Source of the DNA: Gammaproteobacteria bacterium RIFCSPHIGHO2_12_FULL_63_22
GTDB lineage: Bacteria; Pseudomonadota; Gammaproteobacteria; Xanthomonadales; Xanthomonadaceae
NCBI GenBank assembly: GCA_001801685.1
Contig: MGYJ01000071.1
Coordinates: forward strand, 1 to 53,698
Length of the DNA: 53,698 nucleotides
Reading direction: 5' to 3'
Shown: positions 29,069 to 37,167 of the stretch, one piece after another
Position numbering within the stretch: position 1 is the stretch's first letter
Layout of the letters: every line of letters begins with the position of its first letter
Made by a program: the position numbers and the translations under genes
The notes under the pieces: model-generated
Seen by the model: only the letters and a program-made list of their open reading frames with translations
What the model was told of the DNA's origin: nothing
Database searches by the model: none

Positions 29069-29847
29069 TTGTTGCGGTCCCTGATCGACTGCAGGTTCTT
29101 GACGACAGCCTTGTTGTTGACTTCAAGGTCGGTGAGCGCGGTCTGGTTGTCGGCGAATCGAAGCTGAAGCGCCGACACGAACCTGGGCATTGCCTTCAGG
29201 GCAGCCGCGGCACGCGCCACCTTGTCCGGGGAAATCCCGAGCGTGCATGGGTAGTCGAGCGAACTGGGAATGGCCGCGTAGTCCAGGACGGGCGCGTAGC
29301 GATCACCGCAGCGGCTCAACAGGGCCTCCTGGATTTCGGCTGACACGGTCTCCCGAAAGAGCCGGCGATACTCCGACTCGCCCCCCTCCTTCGAAATCGT
29401 GTCGAACAGCGGCGAAGTGAAAATGATGCCCGCCGTCTCGCGTAGTTCCTGGTCCTTGATGAGGCCGATGGTCCCGGTCGATATCAGCTCATCGTAGGTG
29501 GCACGAAAGCGATCGTTGTATTTGTACTGCGTTGCCCGATAGGCGTTGATGAGGAATTGCTCATCGGTCAGCGATGCCTCGCCGGCCATCACGTCGAGCA
29601 CCCGTCGCTGGCTTCGGTTGGTCTCGCGGCTGTACACGACTAGGTACTCGTAGCCCCACGCCTCCCTCAACACGTCAGCCCTCAGCCGCTCGGTGAAGAT
29701 CGCTGCCCTGCGATCTTCTTCGCGCTCGGCATTCCAGTTGCTGACCTGGATGCCGATGAACACGCCGACCACCACGATCACCAGGTCGATCCAGATCGCC
29801 GTCCATTCCTGCTTGCGGACATGGTCGATGACGCGGCGCAGGATCAT
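29065..29847 (-). CDS. Single-TM periplasmic protein, DUF6090-like, copy 1
   Basis: 260 residues, opening MILRRVIDHVRKQEWTAIWI; the helix ends GVFIGIQVSNWNAERE. NAYRAT (101-106), RATYDELISTGTIGLI (115-130) and the cysteines C180 and C201 line up with copy 3 position for position. The segment SGTIGLIKDQELRETAG resembles the SSGKL-LI-N--LR pattern I associate with DUF6090. It begins 9 nt after the FlgO/TPR gene at 29857 and overlaps copy 2 by 4 nt. Function unknown. Confidence 0.82.
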   Translation of the reverse strand: MILRRVIDHVRKQEWTAIWIDLVIVVVGVFIGIQVSNWNAEREEDRRAAIFTERLRADVLREAWGYEYLVVYSRETNRSQRRVLDVMAGEASLTDEQFLINAYRATQYKYNDRFRATYDELISTGTIGLIKDQELRETAGIIFTSPLFDTISKEGGESEYRRLFRETVSAEIQEALLSRCGDRYAPVLDYAAIPSSLDYPCTLGISPDKVARAAAALKAMPRFVSALQLRFADNQTALTDLEVNNKAVVKNLQSIRDRNK

Positions 29848-29856
29848 GCGATGGCC

Positions 29857-31692
29857 TTAGCTGCAGACATAATCGCCCTTCTCGTTTTTCTTGCACAGGT
29901 CCGGCGGGCCGAGCTTGTCCCACAGGGATGCCAGGCCGAGGCCACGCGCAAAATCGGCAAACTCCGGAATCGTCCGCACGCCGCGGCCCTTGTTTTCCCA
30001 GATCGGAGTCAACACGATGGCCTCATTGCTGGTGATACCGCGCTGGGCAAGGGCCAGGGCGCGCTGCGGCTGGCCAAGACGCATCAGCGCGTTGATCGCA
30101 ACCGCATTGACGGTTTCCGGGTTGGTCGCGAGGTATTGATCGATGATTGCGATCGCCTTCGCCCTTGCCTGGGCGTCCGAGTAGATGCCGCGCGCGATGA
30201 TTTCGGCACTGCCGGCAGGAAGATCGTTGAGGAAGGGGCGGTTGCCCAGCGCCCAGTATCGTTCCGCCTCGGCGCGATCGCCTCGGGCATCCGCGAGCGC
30301 GGCGAGTCCGAGACCGGCGTGGGCAAGGCCGAGATCCTCAGAACGCCGGAGCAACAAGTCGGCTTTGTCCAACTCGTTCGTGCGAATGAGCTCGCGTCCG
30401 CGCCAGGACAGCGCGTTCGGCATCATCGGGTCGATCTCCAGCACCCGGTCGAGCTCGGCATCGCACTTGGCCAGGTAACCCGTCGTGCACAAGGCCGTGG
30501 CGTACCAGAAATGCGCCGTGACATCGTTGGGGTCGAGCGCCAGGGCGCGCTGCAGTGTCTCGAGCGCCTCGACGTAGCGGCGATTGCGCGTATAGAGGGC
30601 ACCCAGCGCGGCATGCGGCTCAGCGAGGCGAGGATCGAGTTGCATCGCCTTCCGCGCGTGCACCTCGACCGCCTTGGCAGCTGCGTCGCGCACATTCGGA
30701 TCATAGTTGGCGGCAAGCGCCTGGATGGAGGCCATCCGTGCATGCGCGCGAGCAAATTTCGGATCCAGCTCCAGCGCCTTGCCCAACTGCGCGATCGCTG
30801 CCGGAAACCGCACGCCGTCGCGTCGATTGATGACCTGCGTGGCCTGCAGGTAGAGCGTGTAGGCCTCGGTATTCTGCGTCGGCGCCTCCACCAGCCTCTG
30901 CGCCTGGTCGCCCTGCAGGATCACCTGCAGCTTGTCGGTGATGGACCGGGCGATGTTTTCCTGCAACTGGAAGACATCCTTCAGGTCGCCGTCGTAGTTT
31001 TCCGACCAGACGTGGAAACCATCCTCGGTCTGGACGAGCTGCGCGGTAATCCGCACGCGATCGCCCTGCTTTCTCACCGAGCCTTCCAGGATGTGCGCGA
31101 CGCCCAGCGCCTGGCCCACGGCGCGCAGGTCGTTGTTCTTGCCCTTGTACTGGAAGGATGAGGTGCGGCCGGCAACCTTCAGGTCCTTCACCTGCGCCAA
31201 GGCATTCAGTATCTCTTCGGAGATGCCGTCAGAAAAATATTCCTGGTCCTTGTCGGCGCTCATATTGACGAAGGGCAGCACCGCGATGGATTTCTTGCTG
31301 ATGGGAGCAATAGGTTTGGCCGCAACCGCCGCCGCTGAGCCCGCCACAGTAGTCGGCGGTACAGCGGCATCCAGATACGCGGGCTGGCCCTTGAAATACC
31401 AGGCAAAGGCGAGTGCCGCGAGGCCCGCGGCAATCAGCAGGAACGCCTTGCTGCCGCGAATGCCCTTCTCCGCCTTGAGACCTTCAGGCGTGACATCGAA
31501 GGCCCATGCGAACACGAGTGAAATGGGAAAGCCGAGGAAGATGACCAGGATGAAGATGCGCAGCGCCCAGGCCGGCGCATCGAAGGCCGGGAAGCCGATG
31601 CTGGCCGCCTGAACCACCAGCCAGGCGACTACCAGGTAACCGGCGCCAACCTTGAAGACCTTGCGGCGCTTGAGTTCGTCGAACAGGCTCAT
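29857..31692 (-). CDS. Membrane-anchored FlgO/TolB-N-like TPR protein, type A
   Basis: The ATG at 31692 shares one base with the fadD stop (TGATG) and gives 611 residues; an upstream in-frame start at 31869 lies inside fadD and is rejected. The type A opening is MSLFDELKRRKVFKVGAGYL, followed by three transmembrane helices with the cytoplasmic motif DVTPEGLK. The FlgO-like domain (KSIAVLPFVNMSADKDQEYF, ILEGSVRKQGDRVRITAQLV, WSENYDGDLKDVFQLQENIA) precedes well-formed TPRs (for example AEPHAALGALYTRNRRYVEA). The tail LGPPDLCKKNEKGDYVCS again ends with two cysteines. Confidence 0.88.
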   Translation of the reverse strand: MSLFDELKRRKVFKVGAGYLVVAWLVVQAASIGFPAFDAPAWALRIFILVIFLGFPISLVFAWAFDVTPEGLKAEKGIRGSKAFLLIAAGLAALAFAWYFKGQPAYLDAAVPPTTVAGSAAAVAAKPIAPISKKSIAVLPFVNMSADKDQEYFSDGISEEILNALAQVKDLKVAGRTSSFQYKGKNNDLRAVGQALGVAHILEGSVRKQGDRVRITAQLVQTEDGFHVWSENYDGDLKDVFQLQENIARSITDKLQVILQGDQAQRLVEAPTQNTEAYTLYLQATQVINRRDGVRFPAAIAQLGKALELDPKFARAHARMASIQALAANYDPNVRDAAAKAVEVHARKAMQLDPRLAEPHAALGALYTRNRRYVEALETLQRALALDPNDVTAHFWYATALCTTGYLAKCDAELDRVLEIDPMMPNALSWRGRELIRTNELDKADLLLRRSEDLGLAHAGLGLAALADARGDRAEAERYWALGNRPFLNDLPAGSAEIIARGIYSDAQARAKAIAIIDQYLATNPETVNAVAINALMRLGQPQRALALAQRGITSNEAIVLTPIWENKGRGVRTIPEFADFARGLGLASLWDKLGPPDLCKKNEKGDYVCS

Positions 31693-33344
31693 CAGCGCAA
31701 TTCCCTTCGCAATACCTTGCCTACCGCAGATTTCGGCAAGGCGTCGCGGAACTCGATCACCTTGGGTTGCTTGTAGCCGGTCAGCAGCTTGCGGCAGTGC
31801 GCACGCAGGTCTTCGTCGGTCAGCGACGGGTCCTTGCGCACCACCACCAGCTTTACCGCCTCGCCGCACTTGTCGTCGTGCACGCCGACGGCGGCGGCTT
31901 CCAGCACGCCGGGATGCAGCGACACGACGTCTTCGATTTCATTCGGAAATACATTGAACCCCGACACCAGGATCATGTCCTTGCGCCGGTCCAGCACGAA
32001 CAGGTAGCCCTGCTCGTCCGCCTTGGCGATGTCGCCGGTTCGAAACCAGCCTCCCGGGAAGAACGCGCTCTCGGAGTCCTCTTCGCGCTGCCAGTAGCCG
32101 GTGGTTACCTGCATGCCACGCACGCATAGTTCGCCCATTTCGCCGAAGGCGACTTCCGCGCCCTCCTCGTCCCGCAGGCTGATGTCCACGCCGGGCAGCG
32201 GCATGCCGATGGAGCCGACGGGATTGGGCGCGTCCCACTGGTTGGCGGTGACGCCGGCGCTGGTTTCCGACAGGCCGTACATCTCCACCACGTCCTTGCC
32301 GGTCACCGCCTTCCATTGTTCAGCCGTGGCGCGACGCAGCGCCGTACCGCCTTGCACGCACAGTTTCAGGTTGGACAGGTCGAGCTTTTCGAAATCAGGG
32401 GAATTGAGCAACGCATCGAACAGGGTATTGACGCCCGAGTAGGTCGCCGGCCGATATTTTTCGAAGGTGGTGATCAGGCCCGGAATGTCACGTGGATTAG
32501 TTACCAGCACGCTGTGGAAACCGTGCGCCCACATATACAGCATGTTGGCGTAGGCGGCGATGTGGTACAGCGGCAGGCAGATCAGCGAAATATCTTTCTG
32601 CGGATCGAGCAGCGTGCCCAGCCATTGCTCCGCGGCGGCGACGTTGGCCATCAACGCGGTGTGCTGCAGTGCCGCGCCTTTGGAAACGCCCGTGGTGCCA
32701 CCGGTGTATTGCAGCTGCGCGGTATCGGATTGCACGGCCTTGGCTTCTACCCGCGGCAGGCGCGCGCCAGCGGCCAGCGCCTTCGGCCAGCGCAGCGCGC
32801 CTGGAATCGAAAACGGCTTGATCAGCTTTTTCCTGTACTTGATGGTCAGGTCCACGATCAGCGACTTCGGCCAGGGCAGCATGTCGCCGATGCGCGTGGT
32901 GATGACCGTCTGCACGTCGGTCGCCACGATGGCGTCGGCCGCGACATGGCCGAAGTTGTCCACGACGATCAGCACGCGTGCGCCCGAGTCGGCGAGTTGG
33001 TGATGCAATTCGCGCGCGGTATACATGGGGTTGACCAGCACCGCGATCAGGTCGGCGCGCAATACGCCCAGCAAGGCCACCGGAAACTGCAGCAGGTTCG
33101 GCACCATGATGGCGACGCGGTCGCCGGCGGCCAGCCCGAGGCCGCCGCGAAGGTGGGCAGCGAGGTCGGCGCTGAGTTTGTCCAACTCGCTGAAACTCAG
33201 GCTGTGGTCGAGGTTGGTGAAGGCCGGCTTGTCGCCGTAGCGCTGGCAGGCGGCGATCAGCATCTGCGGCAGCGTCTGGCCGTTGGCAATCGCCGCGCCG
33301 GCGATGTTCTCGAACTCAGTTTTTGCGAGGGGAGATGTTTTCAT
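31692..33344 (-). CDS. fadD: Long-chain fatty-acid--CoA ligase (FadD type)
   Basis: Adenylate-forming enzyme that activates fatty acids with ATP and CoA. The AMP-binding P-loop YTGGTTGVSKG is at residues 213-223. MYGLSETS, GWFRTGDIA, the FadD-type ligase motif RRKDMILVSGFNVFPNEIED and the catalytic lysine region SAVGKVLRREL are all present in 550 residues. The close match over the last 150 residues to FadD supports the symbol, but chain-length preference is unknown. It lies inside the FlgO/TPR series, overlapping the upstream gene by 4 nt and sharing one base with the downstream gene, so it is co-translated with membrane proteins of no known lipid role. Confidence 0.92.
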   Translation of the reverse strand: MKTSPLAKTEFENIAGAAIANGQTLPQMLIAACQRYGDKPAFTNLDHSLSFSELDKLSADLAAHLRGGLGLAAGDRVAIMVPNLLQFPVALLGVLRADLIAVLVNPMYTARELHHQLADSGARVLIVVDNFGHVAADAIVATDVQTVITTRIGDMLPWPKSLIVDLTIKYRKKLIKPFSIPGALRWPKALAAGARLPRVEAKAVQSDTAQLQYTGGTTGVSKGAALQHTALMANVAAAEQWLGTLLDPQKDISLICLPLYHIAAYANMLYMWAHGFHSVLVTNPRDIPGLITTFEKYRPATYSGVNTLFDALLNSPDFEKLDLSNLKLCVQGGTALRRATAEQWKAVTGKDVVEMYGLSETSAGVTANQWDAPNPVGSIGMPLPGVDISLRDEEGAEVAFGEMGELCVRGMQVTTGYWQREEDSESAFFPGGWFRTGDIAKADEQGYLFVLDRRKDMILVSGFNVFPNEIEDVVSLHPGVLEAAAVGVHDDKCGEAVKLVVVRKDPSLTDEDLRAHCRKLLTGYKQPKVIEFRDALPKSAVGKVLRRELR

Positions 33345-35218
33345 CGGGCGACCTGCCGAGTGTCTGGTTGGATGGGATCACAAACGAAATCATTGCTGCC
33401 TTGCGCGTGACATTGCGGTGGATAGCCTTTCGCACGCCAATAGGCCGGCACACCCAACTTGGCCAGCACGGCCTTGAATCCCGCCGAGTTGCGAAACGCA
33501 GGCTGGCTTCGATCCCATGCAATCTGCGAGTCGCCATCGATGTCCGAGGACGTGGCAACCAGGTCGTAGGCGCCGAGCCACAAGTAGTATCGGGACGTGC
33601 CGATCGACTGGTCGGAATTGATGTCGCCGTCGATAAGCTTGCGGCTTGCGATTGCCTTGGTCGTCGAGTCGGGCAGTGCCGGCTCTGCCAGGGCATCGAG
33701 CAAGAGCGAATTCAACTTCGGTTTCGTACTGAAAGTAGCCATCAGCAATTCGGCAGCCAGGCGATCGCCACGCCGCACCATCGCCGGCAGGAATTCCGCA
33801 GCACGATTCCTGATGAATCCTGCGGAAACACCTTTCTCGAACAGCGCCAGGGCCGGCTCGGTCTTGCCGGCGTTCAACAGGGCGACGGCTTTCCAGCGCA
33901 CGCAGTTGTGGTAGCTGGGATCGAGCTCGATGCAGCGGTCGAGATCGGCCTCGGCCCGGTCGAAAAAGCCCAGGTTGCTCCAACTGATGGCGCGCCAGAG
34001 GTAGGCTGTCGCGTTCTTCGGGTCGACGTCGACCGACTTGTCGTGGAGCTGCATTACCTTTTCCCAGTTGATGGGAAGCGTGGTGATTTCGACCATCGCC
34101 AGGACGGCCCAGGGCATGGAAAGCTTCGGGTCCAGTTCCAGCGCCCGCTTGGCCGATTTTTCGGCCAACGCGGTGTAATCGCGGTCGTGGAACCCCCAGC
34201 TCTCGGCAATGGCGCAGGCAGCAGCAAGCCCTTCCCAGCCGCGGGCGAATTTCGGATCAAGCGCTACGACTTTTTCGAACAGGCGCACGCCCACGTCGAC
34301 GTCCTTGCGGGCGATGAACAATTCGCGCGCCTTCAGGTAGATCTCGTAGGCCTCCATGTTCTTGGTATCGGCCTCGACGGAAACGACCGGACCCGCCTTG
34401 TTCACTGCCAGCGAGCCGCGCAGCGCGGTAACGATGGCGTTGGCGATATCGTCCTGGATGGCGAAGATGTCGGTGAGCTCGCGGTCGTAGGTCTCCGACC
34501 AGATGTGGCGGTCGTTGACGGCGTCGATCAACTGCGCCGTGATGCGCACCTTGTTGCCGGCCTTGCGCACGCTGCCCTCCAGGATGTGCCCGACCCCGAG
34601 GTCCTTTGCAATCGCAAGGCTGCCGATGGACTTGTCCCGATAGGCGAAGGAAGAGGTGCGCGAGGCGACGCTGAGGCCGTCCACCCGCACCAGCACGTTC
34701 AACAGCTCCTCCGATATTCCGTCGGAGAAATATTGGTTGCTGGCGTCGTCGCTCATGTTGACGAAAGGCAGCACCGCAATGGAATTGTCGCGCGCCTTCT
34801 TCGTGGCCTGGGTAGTCGCCTCCGACTTCACGACTTCGGTGGTGGCGGCGACCAGGACGGCATCGCGACGCGGCGCCAGCACGAACTTGTCCACGCAGAA
34901 ATAGATGACGGCCAGCACCAGCGTGGCCACGATCAGGCGATTCATTCGCTGTGCGGTGTGCGAGGCGATGGATTTTTCCGGCGGCACGTCGGCATCGCGC
35001 TTGATGCCGTCGGGCGTCATCTCGAACACCCAGGCGAACACCAGCGCCGGCACGAATCCCAGCGCGAGCAGCACGACGACCGTGCGCGGCATCCAGTCCG
35101 GGGCGCCGAACATCGGCAGCACCGTGCCGGCCACCTGCACCAGCAACCATGCGCCGACCAGGTACAGCCCGGCCATGCGGATGACATTGCGGCGCTTGAG
35201 TTCGGCGATCAGGCTCAT
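33341..35218 (-). CDS. Membrane-anchored FlgO/TolB-N-like TPR protein, type B
   Basis: 625 residues with the type B opening MSLIAELKRRNVIRMAGLYL, three transmembrane helices (about 14-37, 44-67, 95-113) and the cytoplasmic motif EMTPDGIKRD. The FlgO-like domain (NSIAVLPFVNMSDDASNQYF, ILEGSVRKAGNKVRITAQLI, WSETYDRELTDIFAIQDDIA) is nearly the same as that of the type A gene at 35228, while the membrane part matches the type B gene at 25648. The gene therefore looks mosaic. TPRs and a tail with WRAKGYPPQC and NDFVCD follow. It starts 9 nt after the preceding stop and overlaps fadD by 4 nt. Confidence 0.88.
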   Translation of the reverse strand: MSLIAELKRRNVIRMAGLYLVGAWLLVQVAGTVLPMFGAPDWMPRTVVVLLALGFVPALVFAWVFEMTPDGIKRDADVPPEKSIASHTAQRMNRLIVATLVLAVIYFCVDKFVLAPRRDAVLVAATTEVVKSEATTQATKKARDNSIAVLPFVNMSDDASNQYFSDGISEELLNVLVRVDGLSVASRTSSFAYRDKSIGSLAIAKDLGVGHILEGSVRKAGNKVRITAQLIDAVNDRHIWSETYDRELTDIFAIQDDIANAIVTALRGSLAVNKAGPVVSVEADTKNMEAYEIYLKARELFIARKDVDVGVRLFEKVVALDPKFARGWEGLAAACAIAESWGFHDRDYTALAEKSAKRALELDPKLSMPWAVLAMVEITTLPINWEKVMQLHDKSVDVDPKNATAYLWRAISWSNLGFFDRAEADLDRCIELDPSYHNCVRWKAVALLNAGKTEPALALFEKGVSAGFIRNRAAEFLPAMVRRGDRLAAELLMATFSTKPKLNSLLLDALAEPALPDSTTKAIASRKLIDGDINSDQSIGTSRYYLWLGAYDLVATSSDIDGDSQIAWDRSQPAFRNSAGFKAVLAKLGVPAYWRAKGYPPQCHAQGSNDFVCDPIQPDTRQVAR

Positions 35219-35227
35219 GGGCGGGGC

Positions 35228-37036
35228 TCAGTCACAGGTGAAGTCCTTGGCGCCGAGCGGGCGACACTGCGGCGGGAAGCCCTTGGCGCGCCAATACGCG
35301 ACGACGCCCATCTTCTCGAGCTTCATCTTCATGCCCGGCGAGTTGCGAAACGTGGGCGGATAGCGATCCCAGGCGACGATGGTGGTGGTGACGCGGTCGT
35401 CGGACGTGCCAACGGCGTCGTATTCGCCGAGCCACAGGTACAAATGCGACAGCGTCAGGCTTCCCGTCGATGAATTGAGTTCCGGGTCTTGCGCATGGCG
35501 CATCGCCAACGCACGCGCGTTGGCGATGGGCGTGGCGGGATGATCGAACTTGCTGACCAGCGCTTCGCGCAGCTCCGGCGCCATGGTGGTGACCCCCATC
35601 AGCAACAGGCCCTCCGCGCGGCGGCCGCGGGCAAGCATCGGCGCAATGAAATTTTCGGTGCGGCTGTAGACGAAGCCTTTCTCGAAGCCGGTTTCATACA
35701 ACGCGAATGCTTCGTCTTCCTTGCCGGCAAGCAGCAGGGCCAGGGCCTTGTGCCGGATGGCATTGTGGTAGTTGGGCTCGACCGAGATCGAGCGATCCAG
35801 GTCTGCGATGGCACGATCGAAGAAGCCCAGCCTGATCCAGACAATGCCGCGCCAGAGCATGGCAGTTGCGTTCCTGGGGTCGGCGGCAATCGCCTTGTCG
35901 AGGCTTGAGAGTTGCCCGCTGAAATCAATGGGCCAGCTGTTCATGAGGATCTGCGACTTGACCGCCCATGGCATCGACAGGGAAGGATCGAGCTCGAGTG
36001 CGCGATCGGCAGCCTGCTGGGAAAGCGCAAAATAGTCCCGATCGGTCTGGCCCCAGCTTGGCGCCACCGAACTCACCGCCGCCAGTCCTTCCCAGCCGCG
36101 TGCAAACTTCGGGTCGAGCTCCACGACCCGCTGGAACATCCCGGTCGTTTCCGACAGGTCGCGTCGTGCAATGAAGTTTTCGCGCGCCTTCAGGTACAGC
36201 TCGTAGGCCTGCATGTTCTCGGTGTCGGCGCGCACCTTCACTGTCGGCGCTGCCTTGGCCGTGGTCAACGAACCGCGCAAGGCCGCGACGATGGCATTCG
36301 CGATCTCGTCCTGGATGGCGAAGATGTCGGTCAACTCGCGGTCGTACGTTTCCGACCACAGGTGCCGGTCGTGTACGGCGTCGATCAGCTGCGCGGTGAT
36401 GCGGACCTTGTCGCCCGCCTTGCGCACGCTGCCTTCGAGGATGTAGCTGACTTTGAGTTCGCGGGCGATTTCCGCCGCGCCCATCTCCTTGCCCTTGTAG
36501 GCGAAGGACGAGGTGCGCGAGGCCACGCCGAGGTCCGGCACGCGAACGAGCACGTTCAACAGTTCTTCGCTGATGCCATCGGAGAAGAACTGGTTGCCGG
36601 GATCGGAGCTCATGTTGACGAACGGCAACACGGCAATGGATTTCTGCAGCGGCGCGTCGGGCTGAGTCGCCGGTTTCGCCGCACCCACCTCACCTGCGGG
36701 AACGTCCGCCACGCGCACCGTCGGCTGGCCACGGAAGTACCAGCCGATGGCAAGCACGGCGAGCACGCCGGCGGCGATGAGAATGCGCTTGTTACCGGCG
36801 GGCGCGACATCGCGCTTGAGACCTTCCGGCGTGACATCGAACATCCACGCCATGACGATCGCGATCGGAAAGCCCAGCAGCAATACGAGGATGAAAACGC
36901 GCAGTGCCCACGGCGGCGCATCGAACGCGGGAAAGCCGATGCTTGCCGCCTGCACGACCAGCCACGCGACCAGCAGGTAGGCAGCCCCCACCTTCACAAC
37001 ATTGCGACGCTTGAGTTCGGCAAATAGTGCCGCCAT
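35228..37036 (-). CDS. Membrane-anchored FlgO/TolB-N-like TPR protein, type A (first of seven)
   Basis: 602 residues. The type A opening is MAALFAELKRRNVVKVGAAY. Transmembrane helices lie at about 14-34, 45-65 and 84-101, with the cytoplasmic motif DVTPEGLKRD between the second and third. The FlgO-like domain is at about 132-250 (KSIAVLPFVNMSSDPGNQFF, ILEGSVRKAGDKVRITAQLI, WSETYDRELTDIFAIQDEIA), then TPRs. Cysteines C591 and C601 lie in the tail WRAKGFPPQCRPLGAKDFTC. GGGTGGG upstream of the ATG can serve as ribosome binding site. It is the first gene of the block and is preceded by an unusual leader containing a terminator. Confidence 0.89.
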   Translation of the reverse strand: MAALFAELKRRNVVKVGAAYLLVAWLVVQAASIGFPAFDAPPWALRVFILVLLLGFPIAIVMAWMFDVTPEGLKRDVAPAGNKRILIAAGVLAVLAIGWYFRGQPTVRVADVPAGEVGAAKPATQPDAPLQKSIAVLPFVNMSSDPGNQFFSDGISEELLNVLVRVPDLGVASRTSSFAYKGKEMGAAEIARELKVSYILEGSVRKAGDKVRITAQLIDAVHDRHLWSETYDRELTDIFAIQDEIANAIVAALRGSLTTAKAAPTVKVRADTENMQAYELYLKARENFIARRDLSETTGMFQRVVELDPKFARGWEGLAAVSSVAPSWGQTDRDYFALSQQAADRALELDPSLSMPWAVKSQILMNSWPIDFSGQLSSLDKAIAADPRNATAMLWRGIVWIRLGFFDRAIADLDRSISVEPNYHNAIRHKALALLLAGKEDEAFALYETGFEKGFVYSRTENFIAPMLARGRRAEGLLLMGVTTMAPELREALVSKFDHPATPIANARALAMRHAQDPELNSSTGSLTLSHLYLWLGEYDAVGTSDDRVTTTIVAWDRYPPTFRNSPGMKMKLEKMGVVAYWRAKGFPPQCRPLGAKDFTCD

Positions 37037-37163
37037 GCGTTTCCCACCCCGTGAAGGTCACGCAACAAAAAACGGCTCCCCGCCGTCCTTTGAGGGTAGG
37101 CGAAAAGCCGTTCGGAGTCACTCGCCGGGGTGGTGGCCGGCGACCTTCACATCAGGCCGTGAA
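37037..37163 (-). promoter_or_regulatory. Structured leader of the FlgO/TPR block (possible attenuator)
   Basis: Besides the terminator, the leader holds GTGAAGGTC (37150-37142), complementary to GACCTTCAC (37059-37051), and CCACCCCG (37133-37126), complementary to CGGGGTGG (37051-37044). The last segment covers the likely ribosome binding site. CTTCAC (37164-37159) can also pair locally with GTGAAG (37150-37145). The long-range pairings are either mutually exclusive or form a pseudoknot around the terminator. Regulation is inference. Confidence 0.45.
37067..37111 (-). terminator. Intrinsic terminator between dsbA and the FlgO/TPR block
   Basis: On the minus strand ACGGCT (37111-37106) pairs with AGCCGT (37077-37072). 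The stem extends inward through three G-U pairs and CGCC/GGCG, and is followed by a run of T to 37067. It can end the dsbA transcript, but it also lies inside the leader of the first FlgO/TPR gene, only 30 nt before its start codon. Confidence 0.8.
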
Positions 37164-37167
37164 GACC

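Noticed and set aside
33323-35473. Very long open frame (716 codons) on the plus strand
   Set aside because: It lies opposite a well-recognised FlgO/TPR gene; its His/Arg/Gln-rich, low-complexity translation is typical of antisense frames in GC-rich DNA.
19877-37036. Reading the FlgO/TPR proteins as adenylate or guanylate cyclases
   Set aside because: Such labels occur for this family, but no cyclase catalytic domain or metal-binding aspartates are present; only membrane helices, the FlgO/TolB-N-like domain and TPRs are seen.
19877-37036. Flagellar role because of FlgO similarity
   Set aside because: No flagellar genes occur in the window, and the domain is widespread in TPR receptors unrelated to flagella.
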